From assembly GCA_947178305.1 (NCBI GenBank), contig CAMWXV010000003.1:1-62445 (forward strand): a DNA stretch of 62,445 bases, read 5' to 3'. The notes below the pieces were generated by a model. It ran no database searches and was not told where the DNA came from. It saw only the letters and a program-made list of their open reading frames with translations. Positions 49,324-58,813 of this stretch are shown here, one piece after another. Positions within the stretch are counted from its first letter, which is position 1, and the number at the start of each line of letters is the position of its first letter. The stretch is from an uncultured Porphyromonadaceae bacterium (GTDB lineage: Bacteria; Bacteroidota; Bacteroidia; Bacteroidales; Muribaculaceae). Both the position numbers and the translations under genes were made by a program.

Positions 49324-52300
49324 CTACTTTTTTTGAGTATTTTGTAGACAAACAGGAACAATCTCGTTAGTGTCCACATACCAAACAAAAGCACGAAGAT
49401 TGGCATATCCCATCTTGGCAAAAAGGCGCATATAGTTACGGAGCTGACGGGCATGAGCCGCAGGCCGCTCAGCCCCAAACTTATAATCCACAATATCTAT
49501 ATATCCATCTGCGGTCCACACCACACGGTCGGGGCGATAGTGGTCACCGGACGCAGTAGTTATCGACCGCTCGCACAACACTTTCTTATATCCCGAAAAC
49601 CATCGTTTAGTATCAGTATGGCTCACACGATCCATAAGCAACGATTCCAATTGCGAAGCCTCTTCACGAGATATGATATGACGACGCACAGCTCTCTCCA
49701 CTGCCGCATGCACCGTAGATACATCCTTGACCATAGCAAGCAGATTGTGCAAAGCTGTGCCTCGCATAATGGCCTCTGCTCGTTCAGGATCAAAATCCAC
49801 TTGAGTCTGATTCCACACCGCTGATCCGTCCTGCACCTCATACGGCAACATATTGACAGAGTCATGCGGATCAAGAGCCGTGTTCTGCTCTGCTTTACGC
49901 ACCGGCACAGTATCGGGCGTGCCATTTACATAGCCTCCGCTTTCCGCTCCCGAATACTGAGGCAACCGAGATGCCATATCCTCCAACAACGATCCGACGG
50001 AGCCACTTTTTCCGGCTCTATAAGAAGCGATGAGCTCTTGGCCAGCACGAGTGAACGCCACATAAAGCACATTAAGCTCATCCAAAAGCTGCTCACGGAC
50101 AATCCTGTCAAACTGAACACCAAAAGCTGTTTTCTCCAATATTCTCCCCGGCACTATCGGAAGCATCGGAGGTATTATTTCAGGATCTATTCCCGGTAAC
50201 GTCTGCGATTCAAACCATTGATGACTGCGGAATTTAAGCACATCATAGTCAAGAAACGGAATATGGGTACACTTGAATTCCAATCCTTTGGCCTTGTGGA
50301 TTGTCATTACACGAATAGCCATGGAATCCATGGGAGCAGACACCGTGAAACGCGACGAAGACAAATCCCACCACTTCACAAATCCACCAACATCAGGAGT
50401 TGACGTGGCACAATAGTCGCAAACTATATCCTGAAAGGCGGATATAAACATATTCTGGTTCTCACGTTCTTGAGGTGAGATACGATGTTGAATGATATAC
50501 TCAACGAGCGATGGCAGATTAAAACACTCCATACTCGGCAAATCCGACCGGGCATCCCATCTGCAATCGGAGTCCGACAACGCAAGCTCCAAAGCCTGTA
50601 CTGACGAATTTCCAAGCCCCGAAAAATGATTGAAGCGGTTAAGCATATCCAACAATTCAGCACGAGAATGGAATTTGGCAGGAGTTCTGTCCTCTCTATC
50701 ATCCTGATTGCGAGAACGCGGGCTGGCAAACGCCCGCAATGTGCTTATAATTATTCTCACAGCAGGAGAACTTGATAGCATCATTGCATCGTCCGATATC
50801 ACATTGGCTTTGCTAAGTAACGGATACTCGCAGTCAGGCATTCCGGCCGTATGGGCAATCTCCATCAACCGCTCTATCACAGGAGTACCTTCTCTGCGGT
50901 TGCGGACAAGCACACACAATTCACTATAGTGATATCCATTGCGCAACTGACGCTCCATTTCATCCGTCATCCGTTTCAATGTGGCCTCTTCAAACTCTTC
51001 TGCCGATTTTGCCTCTATCGGCATCACTGACACATAACCGGAATACGGCTTGCCTCTATCCGGTATGCCCTGGCGCACATTGGCGTATATATTGCCCACC
51101 CCGACATACGATGACAATACAGCAAACAAGTCATTATTAAATTCCACCACCTGAGGAGCACTGCGCCAATTGGTATTATCATCGGCAGCATTGCCGCTCA
51201 CTGTGGTACGCCCCGGAAAACAACTCTGCACCTGAGATTGCAACAATGTGGGATCGGAATCTCGAAAACGGTATATACACTGCTTTTCATCACCGATAAT
51301 CAAACTATCGGAATCATTAGCCATACTTTCATTCAGCAACGGCTTTATATTAAGCCATTGCATACGTGAAGTATCCTGAAATTCATCAATCAGGAAATGC
51401 TTAAGCCACAAGCCCACTCGCTCATATACAAACGGAGCATCGCTCTCGCCAATTATCTCATGCAGCAACGAGTTGGTATCCGACAGCAGAATCGTATTGT
51501 TTTCCTCTCGGAATTTTTCTATGAAATCATATACCTTGTCAATCAAACCAAGCACAAAAAGACTGTCACGAATCTGCTCAAACAGTTTTATGGTGTCGGC
51601 ATGCTCCACTATACATCTACATGCATCCGTGATAGCGGCATCAAGATCAGGAGCACCCCCACTCTTGGCAAAATACTTTTTACGCTCAGCGGTATAAGCC
51701 TTTTCAATGTTTTCGTACACACTGTAAGGTGTAGACGACAGTTTGGACGCCAACACATCTCGCGGATTCTGAGCATATTTGACAAACGCTTTTTCAAGAT
51801 TGCTCCCCACCTTTCCCGGTTCGGAAGCATGTACCGCTATGGTACGCAACGCCACGTCACAACCTGTATGGATTTCCTGCAGCATAGAATCTATGCATTC
51901 AGTCAACGACGCAGAAAATTTACTCAACCTATGTGGAGTAGAGCGCAGATAATCCATGATTTCATCATAGTGAAGCGCAAATGTATCATTGGATATACCG
52001 GTAATAAGTTTAGTGAAGTTTGCGTGCATCTTGCTACTACGGTTAAACAACTTCACATCCTTTCCCAAATGCAACTGCTGCACCAAATATCTTGTAATCC
52101 ACTGAACCACACGGTCTGCTCCGGGAGCGTCAGGTTCGGAATTAAGCCACGAAAAAAGCTCGTTTACACCAAAATCAATAGCACGGTCATTATCCAGCTC
52201 CAGCTCATAATTACCCATCAACTCAGCCTCCCGTGCAAATGTGCGCAGCACAACCTGAAAAAAGGCATCTATGGTGCTGACATTAAAATAGCTGAAATCC

Positions 52301-52641
52301 ATCAGAAGGCTTTTAAGAGCACGTTCACTGGCTCTGCTCACTTGCTCTTCGGTAGCTGAGAAGTCAGCACACAGCCTATCTATATATGGTGACTGCTTTA
52401 CCCATCCAGGCTCCATATGCGCCAACACTGCAAGTTCATGCAATATACGGCGTTTCATCTCTTCAGTAGCCTTGTTGGTAAATGTTATAGCCAATATAGA
52501 TCTATGACTCTCGCCTCGTGCAGATGTGTTCAGACGATACCGACCATCAGGCTGCTTGACACCAAGCAACATTTTAATATATTCATAAGCCAAGGTAAAT
52601 GTTTTACCCGAACCGGCAGAAGCCTTATAGAGATGAAGCAT
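49324..52641 (-). CDS. addA: AddA/RecB-like UvrD-family helicase-nuclease
   Basis: Protein of 1105 residues for double-strand-break processing. Superfamily 1 motifs in order: Walker A YKASAGSGKTFTLAYEYIKM (about 5-24), motif II LIDEFQDTSRMQW, motif III IIGDEKQCIYRFRDSD, motif V IRVMTIHKAKGLEFK, and motif VI LYVAFTRAGQEL. The C-terminal PD-(D/E)XK nuclease shows YRPDRVVWTADGYIDIVDYK and QLRNYMRLF. It resembles the Bacteroidota AddA-like branch; an addB partner is not adjacent, unlike in Firmicutes. Last gene of the kinase-dnaX run. Confidence 0.9.
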   Translation of the reverse strand: MLHLYKASAGSGKTFTLAYEYIKMLLGVKQPDGRYRLNTSARGESHRSILAITFTNKATEEMKRRILHELAVLAHMEPGWVKQSPYIDRLCADFSATEEQVSRASERALKSLLMDFSYFNVSTIDAFFQVVLRTFAREAELMGNYELELDNDRAIDFGVNELFSWLNSEPDAPGADRVVQWITRYLVQQLHLGKDVKLFNRSSKMHANFTKLITGISNDTFALHYDEIMDYLRSTPHRLSKFSASLTECIDSMLQEIHTGCDVALRTIAVHASEPGKVGSNLEKAFVKYAQNPRDVLASKLSSTPYSVYENIEKAYTAERKKYFAKSGGAPDLDAAITDACRCIVEHADTIKLFEQIRDSLFVLGLIDKVYDFIEKFREENNTILLSDTNSLLHEIIGESDAPFVYERVGLWLKHFLIDEFQDTSRMQWLNIKPLLNESMANDSDSLIIGDEKQCIYRFRDSDPTLLQSQVQSCFPGRTTVSGNAADDNTNWRSAPQVVEFNNDLFAVLSSYVGVGNIYANVRQGIPDRGKPYSGYVSVMPIEAKSAEEFEEATLKRMTDEMERQLRNGYHYSELCVLVRNRREGTPVIERLMEIAHTAGMPDCEYPLLSKANVISDDAMMLSSSPAVRIIISTLRAFASPRSRNQDDREDRTPAKFHSRAELLDMLNRFNHFSGLGNSSVQALELALSDSDCRWDARSDLPSMECFNLPSLVEYIIQHRISPQERENQNMFISAFQDIVCDYCATSTPDVGGFVKWWDLSSSRFTVSAPMDSMAIRVMTIHKAKGLEFKCTHIPFLDYDVLKFRSHQWFESQTLPGIDPEIIPPMLPIVPGRILEKTAFGVQFDRIVREQLLDELNVLYVAFTRAGQELIASYRAGKSGSVGSLLEDMASRLPQYSGAESGGYVNGTPDTVPVRKAEQNTALDPHDSVNMLPYEVQDGSAVWNQTQVDFDPERAEAIMRGTALHNLLAMVKDVSTVHAAVERAVRRHIISREEASQLESLLMDRVSHTDTKRWFSGYKKVLCERSITTASGDHYRPDRVVWTADGYIDIVDYKFGAERPAAHARQLRNYMRLFAKMGYANLRAFVWYVDTNEIVPVCLQNTQKK

Positions 52642-52675
52642 CTATAGAATCAAGATAGTGGCAACGTGACAACAA

Positions 52676-53011
52676 TTATATAATGCGAGCCTTGTATCCC
52701 ATAGCAGTGAGTCTGTCAAGCACCTCGGCTCTGCGATCTCCTTGAATCAGAATGTCACCACCACGCGCCGACCCACCGGTGCCAAGCGAGGATTTAAGTT
52801 TAGACGCAATTTCCAAAAGCTCATCCTGTGAGCAAACCCATCCTGTGACAAGAGTTGCCGTTTTGCCTCCACGTCCTTTGCGCTCAATAAAAATATCCAG
52901 TCGGGGTTGCGCCTTATGAGTATTCTCAAGTTCAGAATCAGGCATATCCGGACCCTCAGGCAAATCAGGGTTGGCATCACGAAATGCCTTAAGCTGTTCA
53001 GTCCAATCCAT
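52676..53011 (-). CDS. yciH: SUI1/YciH family translation factor
   Basis: Bacterial eIF1-like protein, 111 residues. The SUI1 fold is marked by RKGRGGKTATLVTGWVCSQD, KLKSSLGTGGSARGGDILIQ and DRRAEVLDRLTAMGYKARII. Such proteins influence initiation fidelity but are non-essential. It lies 6 nt after the upstream lipoprotein gene. Confidence 0.93.
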   Translation of the reverse strand: MDWTEQLKAFRDANPDLPEGPDMPDSELENTHKAQPRLDIFIERKGRGGKTATLVTGWVCSQDELLEIASKLKSSLGTGGSARGGDILIQGDRRAEVLDRLTAMGYKARII

Positions 53012-53017
53012 TACACT

Positions 53018-53479
53018 TCAATTAATCAATAATGAGTCAGCCGACAAAGAATCCGCCGGCACAAGTTCATTGACCTCAAAACCCAATGATGTGTCACGAG
53101 GCTGAACCAAAGCTCGCAACATCATGGCATATGGCATATGCTCAGGCGACAATGTTGCATAGAACTCAGACGCAGAATCGCTATTAGCCTCATAAGCCAT
53201 CCGATAACAATTGGCAGCCAGCCCAACATTATCCTCCCTGTCAAGAGAATCAGCCATCTGCATATATATCAGCGACAATCTTGCAAGCTGCTTTGTGTCA
53301 AGTTCGGAAAAATGCTCAGAACCGGCCAAATGCCTGACAACACTTTCTGCCGCCTGCATATCTCCGTTGGCAATAGACATTTCCGCTGTGCGCAAATCCT
53401 CGTCCACAGACCCCTCTGAAGAGCACGCTGAGAACATAGCGGCAAGAGGCAGAATAAACAAATATAATATATATTTCAT
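53018..53479 (-). CDS. Putative TPR-like lipoprotein
   Basis: Lipoprotein of 153 residues with lipobox FSAC after a hydrophobic signal (MKYILYLFILPLAAMFSACS). The remainder is helical, with TPR-like pairs (LRTAEMSIANGDMQAAESVV; YMQMADSLDREDNVGLAANC) and an acidic C-terminus rich in Ser, Asp and Leu. No family function is recognised. It starts 3 nt after the next lipoprotein gene's stop, within the dnaX operon. Confidence 0.7.
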   Translation of the reverse strand: MKYILYLFILPLAAMFSACSSEGSVDEDLRTAEMSIANGDMQAAESVVRHLAGSEHFSELDTKQLARLSLIYMQMADSLDREDNVGLAANCYRMAYEANSDSASEFYATLSPEHMPYAMMLRALVQPRDTSLGFEVNELVPADSLSADSLLIN

Positions 53480-53482
53480 AAA

Positions 53483-53899
53483 TCAATCTTTAGTTTGACC
53501 ACGGCGCAGATACACATATTGTACGCCATCATATTCCAGGGTAAGGTTTGTTCCATTGAAATCCACTACTGATTTTTTCAATGTCAGCGGTATGTTACCC
53601 ACCAAGGTTGAGTCACCCTCTGTGACAAGACCCGATGGATCAAGCTCCACAATAAGTGAATCATTGAGCACATTCCAAGTTCCGGGCACACTCATTGTAA
53701 GCACACCAGGCTTCACTGCCCGAATCACACAACTGCCATTGGCATTAAGCTCCATCAGTGGATCATCCTGCGACACTTCCGGAATAAAATAACAACCCAC
53801 CATCTCCTTAGCCTCAGACGACAAATGTGAACACCCACTCAATATGGAAGCGAATGTCATCAAAGCAGTAGCAATAATGGAAATGTAAATGGTTTTCAT
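53483..53899 (-). CDS. Lipocalin-like small lipoprotein
   Basis: Lipoprotein of 138 residues with lipobox LSGC (residues 20-23). The mature part has an alternating beta pattern (VGCYFIPEVSQDDPLMELNA; GTWNVLNDSLIVELDPS; LTLEYDGVQYVYLRRG) like the small lipocalin-like or DUF4923-type outer-membrane lipoproteins of Bacteroidales. Function is unknown. It overlaps dnaX by 4 nt. Confidence 0.7.
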   Translation of the reverse strand: MKTIYISIIATALMTFASILSGCSHLSSEAKEMVGCYFIPEVSQDDPLMELNANGSCVIRAVKPGVLTMSVPGTWNVLNDSLIVELDPSGLVTEGDSTLVGNIPLTLKKSVVDFNGTNLTLEYDGVQYVYLRRGQTKD

Positions 53900-55647
53900 G
53901 ATAGTTTGAGTTTGAATTCATCAATAAGCATCTTCATATGAGGATGCTCCTCACATAATTTTGCGGTCAGTTCTGCATCATTGAGAGTGCGGCGAGATGG
54001 CGCACCTTGATTAATCTCCATCTCCAACACCAAATCATCATTTTGCAGCATATTGCGCATGTATTGCAACAACACAGGCTTGGCATCGTGCATATGCTGA
54101 AGCTGTATCTCATTCTCCACAGCCACAAGCAAGGTTGTGGGTCCGAGACGCTTTGGACGCGACGCCCGCATAGTGTTGATCAGAATCACAGCAGTTCGGT
54201 TGCTGGCCATGAAAGAATCCCATGCAGAATCCATAGCCTCATCCGAGAATGGCTGCGAACGATGCTGCTGTCCTTGCTGAACCGAAGCCATCGCAGATGC
54301 GTCTGCTGACGAATGTAATATACCATGCTTTATTGACACCTTCGGTGTATGAAGCATATGGGCGGTGCGTCCTGCAGCTGAAGCCGGTTTTGGAGGTATT
54401 GCATGAGCCACCGGAGCAGTACCGGTTGGCACCACAATGGCAGAAGGAGAGGAAACAGGCTTGGCAGCAATGACAGGAGATGCACTTTCAGGTATGGCGG
54501 CGGGAGCTATACGCTTCAACTGCCCCTTCCCGGTGCCGTCGTTATTGCGGGAGGGGCTGAGTGGTTGGCATATCTTGGCGAGTGTCAGCTCAACAAGAAA
54601 CTGCTTTGACGAAGCGGTACGATAGTTCAAGTCTGCATCATTACACAGACTCATTGCCTGAAACAAAAACTCGGGAGTAACACCTTGTGCACGCTTGCGC
54701 ATCTCCTCAGCCACATCAGCCGTAACTTCAAGCAACGAGGCTGTTGACTCATTGCGCGCAGCCATCAGATCACGAAAATAAGCGGCAAGTCCGTTCACAA
54801 AAAACAGAGAATCAAATCCTTTGTCCCGCACCTCTTTATATATCATCCACGAACCGAGCACATCATTTGCCGTAAAGCAGTCCATTAATCGGTTGTAATA
54901 TGTGGAATCAAGCACATTTAGATTATCAATAGCAGCCTGGTATGTAAGTTTGCCTCGCGACGACGCTGCCACCTGATCAAATATTGACAAAGCATCACGC
55001 ATAGCGCCATCAGCCTTTCGCGCTATCACATTAAGAGCCGCAGGTTCGGCTTCTATCCCCTCCTGACCTGCCACGTATGCCAAATGATTCACAATATCCT
55101 GAATAGTGATCCGATGAAAGTCGTAAATCTGACATCTTGACAATATGGTGGGTATTATTTTCTGTTTTTCGGTTGTTGCCAGAATAAACACCACATATGC
55201 CGGGGGCTCCTCAAGAGTCTTGAGAAATGCGTTGAACGAAGCCTGAGTGAGCATATGCACCTCGTCCACAATAAACACACGGTATCTTCCCTGTGCCGGT
55301 GGCACCTGCACCTGCTCAATAAGGTTACGCACATCTTCTATACCGTTATTGGATGCAGCGTCAAGCTCTATTATATTCATTGACGTACCCTCATTGAAGG
55401 CACGGCACGAATCACACTCATTGCAAGCCTCACCCTCGGCAGTACGGTGCTCACAGTTTATGGTTTTAGCAAAAATACGAGCACAGGAAGTCTTGCCAAC
55501 ACCTCGCGAACCGCAAAACAGATAGGAGTGGGCAAGCCTTCCGGTATCCACCGCATTGCGCAGTGTGGCCGTAAGAGCAGCCTGCCCCACCACCGACCTA
55601 AAGGTTGATGGCCTGTATTTGCGAGCCGATACTATATATTGTTCCAT
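53896..55647 (-). CDS. dnaX: DNA polymerase III gamma/tau subunit
   Basis: Clamp-loader ATPase of 583 residues. Walker A CGSRGVGKTSCARIFAKTIN, zinc-binding Cys cluster (CEHRTAEGEACNECDSC), Walker B/DExx in VFIVDEVHML, the arginine-finger SRC in ILSRCQIYDF. After about residue 370 comes a Pro/Ala/Ser-rich linker and a C-terminal tau-like domain. I did not find a clear slippery frameshift site, so only the full-length form is predicted. Starts 48 nt after the kinase gene. Confidence 0.96.
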   Translation of the reverse strand: MEQYIVSARKYRPSTFRSVVGQAALTATLRNAVDTGRLAHSYLFCGSRGVGKTSCARIFAKTINCEHRTAEGEACNECDSCRAFNEGTSMNIIELDAASNNGIEDVRNLIEQVQVPPAQGRYRVFIVDEVHMLTQASFNAFLKTLEEPPAYVVFILATTEKQKIIPTILSRCQIYDFHRITIQDIVNHLAYVAGQEGIEAEPAALNVIARKADGAMRDALSIFDQVAASSRGKLTYQAAIDNLNVLDSTYYNRLMDCFTANDVLGSWMIYKEVRDKGFDSLFFVNGLAAYFRDLMAARNESTASLLEVTADVAEEMRKRAQGVTPEFLFQAMSLCNDADLNYRTASSKQFLVELTLAKICQPLSPSRNNDGTGKGQLKRIAPAAIPESASPVIAAKPVSSPSAIVVPTGTAPVAHAIPPKPASAAGRTAHMLHTPKVSIKHGILHSSADASAMASVQQGQQHRSQPFSDEAMDSAWDSFMASNRTAVILINTMRASRPKRLGPTTLLVAVENEIQLQHMHDAKPVLLQYMRNMLQNDDLVLEMEINQGAPSRRTLNDAELTAKLCEEHPHMKMLIDEFKLKLS

Positions 55648-55695
55648 TGGATATAGTAATTTGTAATCTGAATTACAGTATTATTTCAAAATTCA

Positions 55696-57852
55696 TTATG
55701 CAGTAGGGATAGTGAATGTAAAGCGGGCGCCACCGCGATATGACTTATCCACATTCACCTCTCCGCCAAGCAACTTGGCAACAAGGCGACATATAGGCAG
55801 TCCAAGTCCAACACCCTGACTGTATTTATCGCCCTTATAGAAGCGTTCAAAAATCTTTTCGGCCTCATTTTCACCTATACCGGGACCGGTGTCTGTGACA
55901 GTGAATGTTATTAGGGATCTGTCATGGTTGAAATCATATCGCAGGCTCACGATGCCCTCTGATGTGAATTTCACACCGTTGCTCACAAGGTTGATCAAAA
56001 CCTGCTCCACACGCAAGCTATCCGTGGTGATAGTGGCAGTATCATCCGAATCAGCATTCTCAAACACTACTTTCACTCCGGGTTGAGCATGTTTTTTCTC
56101 GGTTTCAACAGCCATTGTACAGAGTTCCTTTGCCGACACCGGCATACGTTTTATTGAAAGCAATCCACTGTCAATAGAGTTAATCGTGAGCACATCATTG
56201 ATAATGGTCTGAAGCAAATCGGCACTGAGAGTCACGATGCTTGCAAACTTCATCAAATACTCTTTTTTATCCTCAGCCACAGTGTCAACAATCAGCTGCG
56301 AATATTCTACGATAGCGGAAAGCGGAGCCTCCACCTCATGACTCATGTTGTTTATAAACTCTGTCTTTAGGTTGTCAGCAGAATTTGCCCTGTCGCGGGC
56401 AGCTATAAGATCACGTTGTGTGCGCCGCAAATTTTCACTTTCGCTCGTAAGTCGGTCATTGGTCTCAGACAAATGTCTTGACAGCAGCATAGCCCTGCGA
56501 TACATCACCACGAGAAAAGCAATGAGAATCAAAAGCAACACAATACTCACCACAGCTACAATAAGGATATTGCGGTGATATGCACTCATAGCTTGAGTTT
56601 GGGAAGCCACAAGCTCCGCATTTGCACTTTTGAGCTGATTGACATCATACATGACCTGAAGTTCACGATACCGCTCATGTGAACGCGACTCCACATACTC
56701 TTCCAACGAGGACACATATTCCAAGGTGGCATCAAGAAGCACCTTCTTATTGTCTGTAGCCTTGGCTGCGACCATAAGCATTCGCAACAGATGCACAGGA
56801 TGCTTGGTACGATATGCACGGTTACGCTCCTCAAGCATCAGATCAATAGCCTCATTATATCGTTTTGTGGCCATGAGATAATAAATCTGGGCACGCTGCT
56901 TAGAATTAAACTCGGCGGCCACATCCGGATCAAGCTTGGCAAGCCTGACGCACTCAGCATAATATGTTTCAACCTCTTCAGGCGACAACGCCTCATAATT
57001 ACTCAATATGCGACGATAACTATGATACAGGTTCACATTATAATTGCGGAAACTGCGTCCCTCACGAACAAAACTGTTACGCATTCTCTGGAAATTACGT
57101 ACCAGTCTTTTGTCAGCCTCTATTGATTTCTGTTTCTCACCAATGTAAGCATATGTGGTAGCCATTTGGATATAATACATATTCTCAATGGCGTCAAGTC
57201 GCTTCGGCAACCTGCGTATAAGCCGCCCGAATTCGTCAAGATACGATGTCAGCAACTCACCTTGGCTCATCTGCGCCAAATAAGTACATATGGTGTTGAT
57301 GCGGTCCAATCTCTCATATAAGTCATCATCGTTAATCTCTTTGTCATTGTCAAGCTCGGCATGTTTCTTTATGATTTCCGTAAGATGACGCTGGCGCTCG
57401 TCTTCAGAGGCAACAGCTGCATTAGCCTTGGTTATAAACATCCGCACAAAAAGTTCCGTTGCCCTTTGCTCATCGCTTGGAGGCACACGCAATGTTTCGC
57501 GTAACACTATGTTTAGCAGCGAATCATTATCATCGGTCACATTGGCCATTTGACGCAATATGCCGAGTCGGGCCACATTGCTGTTCATACGCGTGGCCAT
57601 GTTGTATATCTCAAGCCCCTTGTCAAATTGTTGAGACCGAGGTGACAAGTCAAATATATCATACATCATCCTAAGACTGTCCGCAGCCGTCGTGGCTCCG
57701 GCGAGACGATGCTGCACACTATCGCTAAGAGCCTTGCGCATATCGCCGGATGGAGGCTCAGGCACAAGCGAACGTCCCGACGCACTTACACCCAACAGAC
57801 ACATCAGACACATAATGATCAGTTTATGCATACTATCAACAGGATGATTCAT
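55696..57852 (-). CDS. Membrane sensor histidine kinase (orphan)
   Basis: Kinase of 718 residues (711 if the ATG at 57831 is used). Signal peptide, then a helical TPR-like periplasmic sensor to about 427, one membrane helix (429-451: ILIVAVVSIVLLLILIAFLV), a coiled coil, and a HisKA domain with NNMSHEVEAPLSAIVEYSQL (His505; the usual HExRTPL is HEVEAPL). HATPase_c motifs: QVLINLVSNGVKFT, DTGPGIGENEAEKIFERFYK and GVGLGLPICRLVAKLLGG. No response regulator is adjacent and none is fused. Its operon partner is dnaX. Confidence 0.93.
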   Translation of the reverse strand: MNHPVDSMHKLIIMCLMCLLGVSASGRSLVPEPPSGDMRKALSDSVQHRLAGATTAADSLRMMYDIFDLSPRSQQFDKGLEIYNMATRMNSNVARLGILRQMANVTDDNDSLLNIVLRETLRVPPSDEQRATELFVRMFITKANAAVASEDERQRHLTEIIKKHAELDNDKEINDDDLYERLDRINTICTYLAQMSQGELLTSYLDEFGRLIRRLPKRLDAIENMYYIQMATTYAYIGEKQKSIEADKRLVRNFQRMRNSFVREGRSFRNYNVNLYHSYRRILSNYEALSPEEVETYYAECVRLAKLDPDVAAEFNSKQRAQIYYLMATKRYNEAIDLMLEERNRAYRTKHPVHLLRMLMVAAKATDNKKVLLDATLEYVSSLEEYVESRSHERYRELQVMYDVNQLKSANAELVASQTQAMSAYHRNILIVAVVSIVLLLILIAFLVVMYRRAMLLSRHLSETNDRLTSESENLRRTQRDLIAARDRANSADNLKTEFINNMSHEVEAPLSAIVEYSQLIVDTVAEDKKEYLMKFASIVTLSADLLQTIINDVLTINSIDSGLLSIKRMPVSAKELCTMAVETEKKHAQPGVKVVFENADSDDTATITTDSLRVEQVLINLVSNGVKFTSEGIVSLRYDFNHDRSLITFTVTDTGPGIGENEAEKIFERFYKGDKYSQGVGLGLPICRLVAKLLGGEVNVDKSYRGGARFTFTIPTA

Positions 57853-57871
57853 GATTACTCATAACAATTGC

Positions 57872-57902
57872 CAAAGATACGAATAAGTGAGAGCATAAGC
57901 AA
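57872..57902 (-). promoter_or_regulatory. Promoter of the histidine kinase-dnaX-addA run
   Basis: -33 TTG (57900-57902), 20 nt, -7 TATCTTTG (57872-57879) on the minus strand. A near-copy of the -7 neighbourhood recurs about 47 nt upstream (TTTGCCAAAGACAACGAATA on plus), so a second start or a duplicated operator is possible. Confidence 0.7.
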
Positions 57903-58003
57903 GCATTGGCTTGATTTTGCCAAAGACAACGAATAAGTTTTGAAAACGACAACACACATAGAGTTTGAAAGGCTGGATAAAGTTAGTTAAAAAATCAAGC
58001 AAT

Positions 58004-58035
58004 TTTGATTATACAGCCTAAAAAAGGTATATTTG
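58004..58035 (+). promoter_or_regulatory. Promoter of the GH25-porU operon
   Basis: -33 TTTG (58004-58007), 20 nt, -7 TATATTTG (58028-58035). Only 4 nt separate it from the GTG start codon. Confidence 0.78.
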
Positions 58036-58039
58036 TGGT

Positions 58040-58771
58040 GTGAATAAATCCATACGCATTACAGGAGTGTGGGTCGCGGTAGTACTGACCGTGGCCACAA
58101 TAGGCGTTGGATTGTGGATTTGGTTGCGCCCCGCACCCGGATCAGCACCAAAAGTGAGCCATTTTCCGGTTAAAGGTCTTGATTTATCAGCACACAACGG
58201 AGATGTGGATTTTGACAAAGTACGCCTTGCCGGCTACGAATTCGTATACCTGAAATCATCAGAAGGAACCGGATTCAAGGACAGCAGATTTGAAAGAAAT
58301 GCGGCCGCTGCACGCAAAGCCGGACTAAAAGTCGGAGCTTACCACTTCTTTCGTTTTGACTCACCGGCCTACATGCAGGCTTTAAATCTGATTCACACCG
58401 TGAGAATGCAACAGTTGGACTTGCCATTAGTCATAGATATTGAGCAATGGACCAACCCCACCGGTCATTCTGCCGACAGCGTTTTACACCATGCCGCCCA
58501 AATGGCCAAATTCCTTGAAGGACAAGGCCACAAAGTAATGTTCTACACCAACAAGCGAGGTCAAGCCAGATGGGTTAGACGAGAACTTAAAAAATACCCA
58601 CTATGGCTTTGCTCTCTGACAAACCTTGACAACCCTGAAGTATGTGCCATATGGCAACACAGCCACACAGGCAAAGTGGACGGGATAAAAGGCAATGTTG
58701 ACCTCAACGTATTTTGCGGTACACGCGACCAATGGTCCTTCTGGCTACAACAGCAAAAACAACAGCAATAA
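58040..58771 (+). CDS. GH25 lysozyme (N-acetylmuramidase), membrane-anchored
   Basis: GH25 muramidase of 243 residues. An N-terminal membrane helix (about 8-30: TGVWVAVVLTVATIGVGLWI) anchors or exports it. The catalytic barrel shows KGLDLSAHNGDVDFDKV, FVYLKSSEGTGFKDSRF and the LPLVIDIEQW catalytic DxE. Start GTG at 58040, since no in-frame ATG precedes the membrane helix. The -7 box ends 4 nt upstream, so the message is predicted to be leaderless. Followed after 42 nt by porU, probably in the same transcript. Confidence 0.93.
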   Translation: MNKSIRITGVWVAVVLTVATIGVGLWIWLRPAPGSAPKVSHFPVKGLDLSAHNGDVDFDKVRLAGYEFVYLKSSEGTGFKDSRFERNAAAARKAGLKVGAYHFFRFDSPAYMQALNLIHTVRMQQLDLPLVIDIEQWTNPTGHSADSVLHHAAQMAKFLEGQGHKVMFYTNKRGQARWVRRELKKYPLWLCSLTNLDNPEVCAIWQHSHTGKVDGIKGNVDLNVFCGTRDQWSFWLQQQKQQQ

Positions 58772-58813
58772 ACAACTATTTCCAGCGTTATAAAAAAGTA
58801 CCACAGCACTTTT

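Noticed and set aside
51397-52359. 320-aa plus-strand ORF inside the AddA-like gene
   Set aside because: Antisense to conserved helicase motifs, with no family resemblance.
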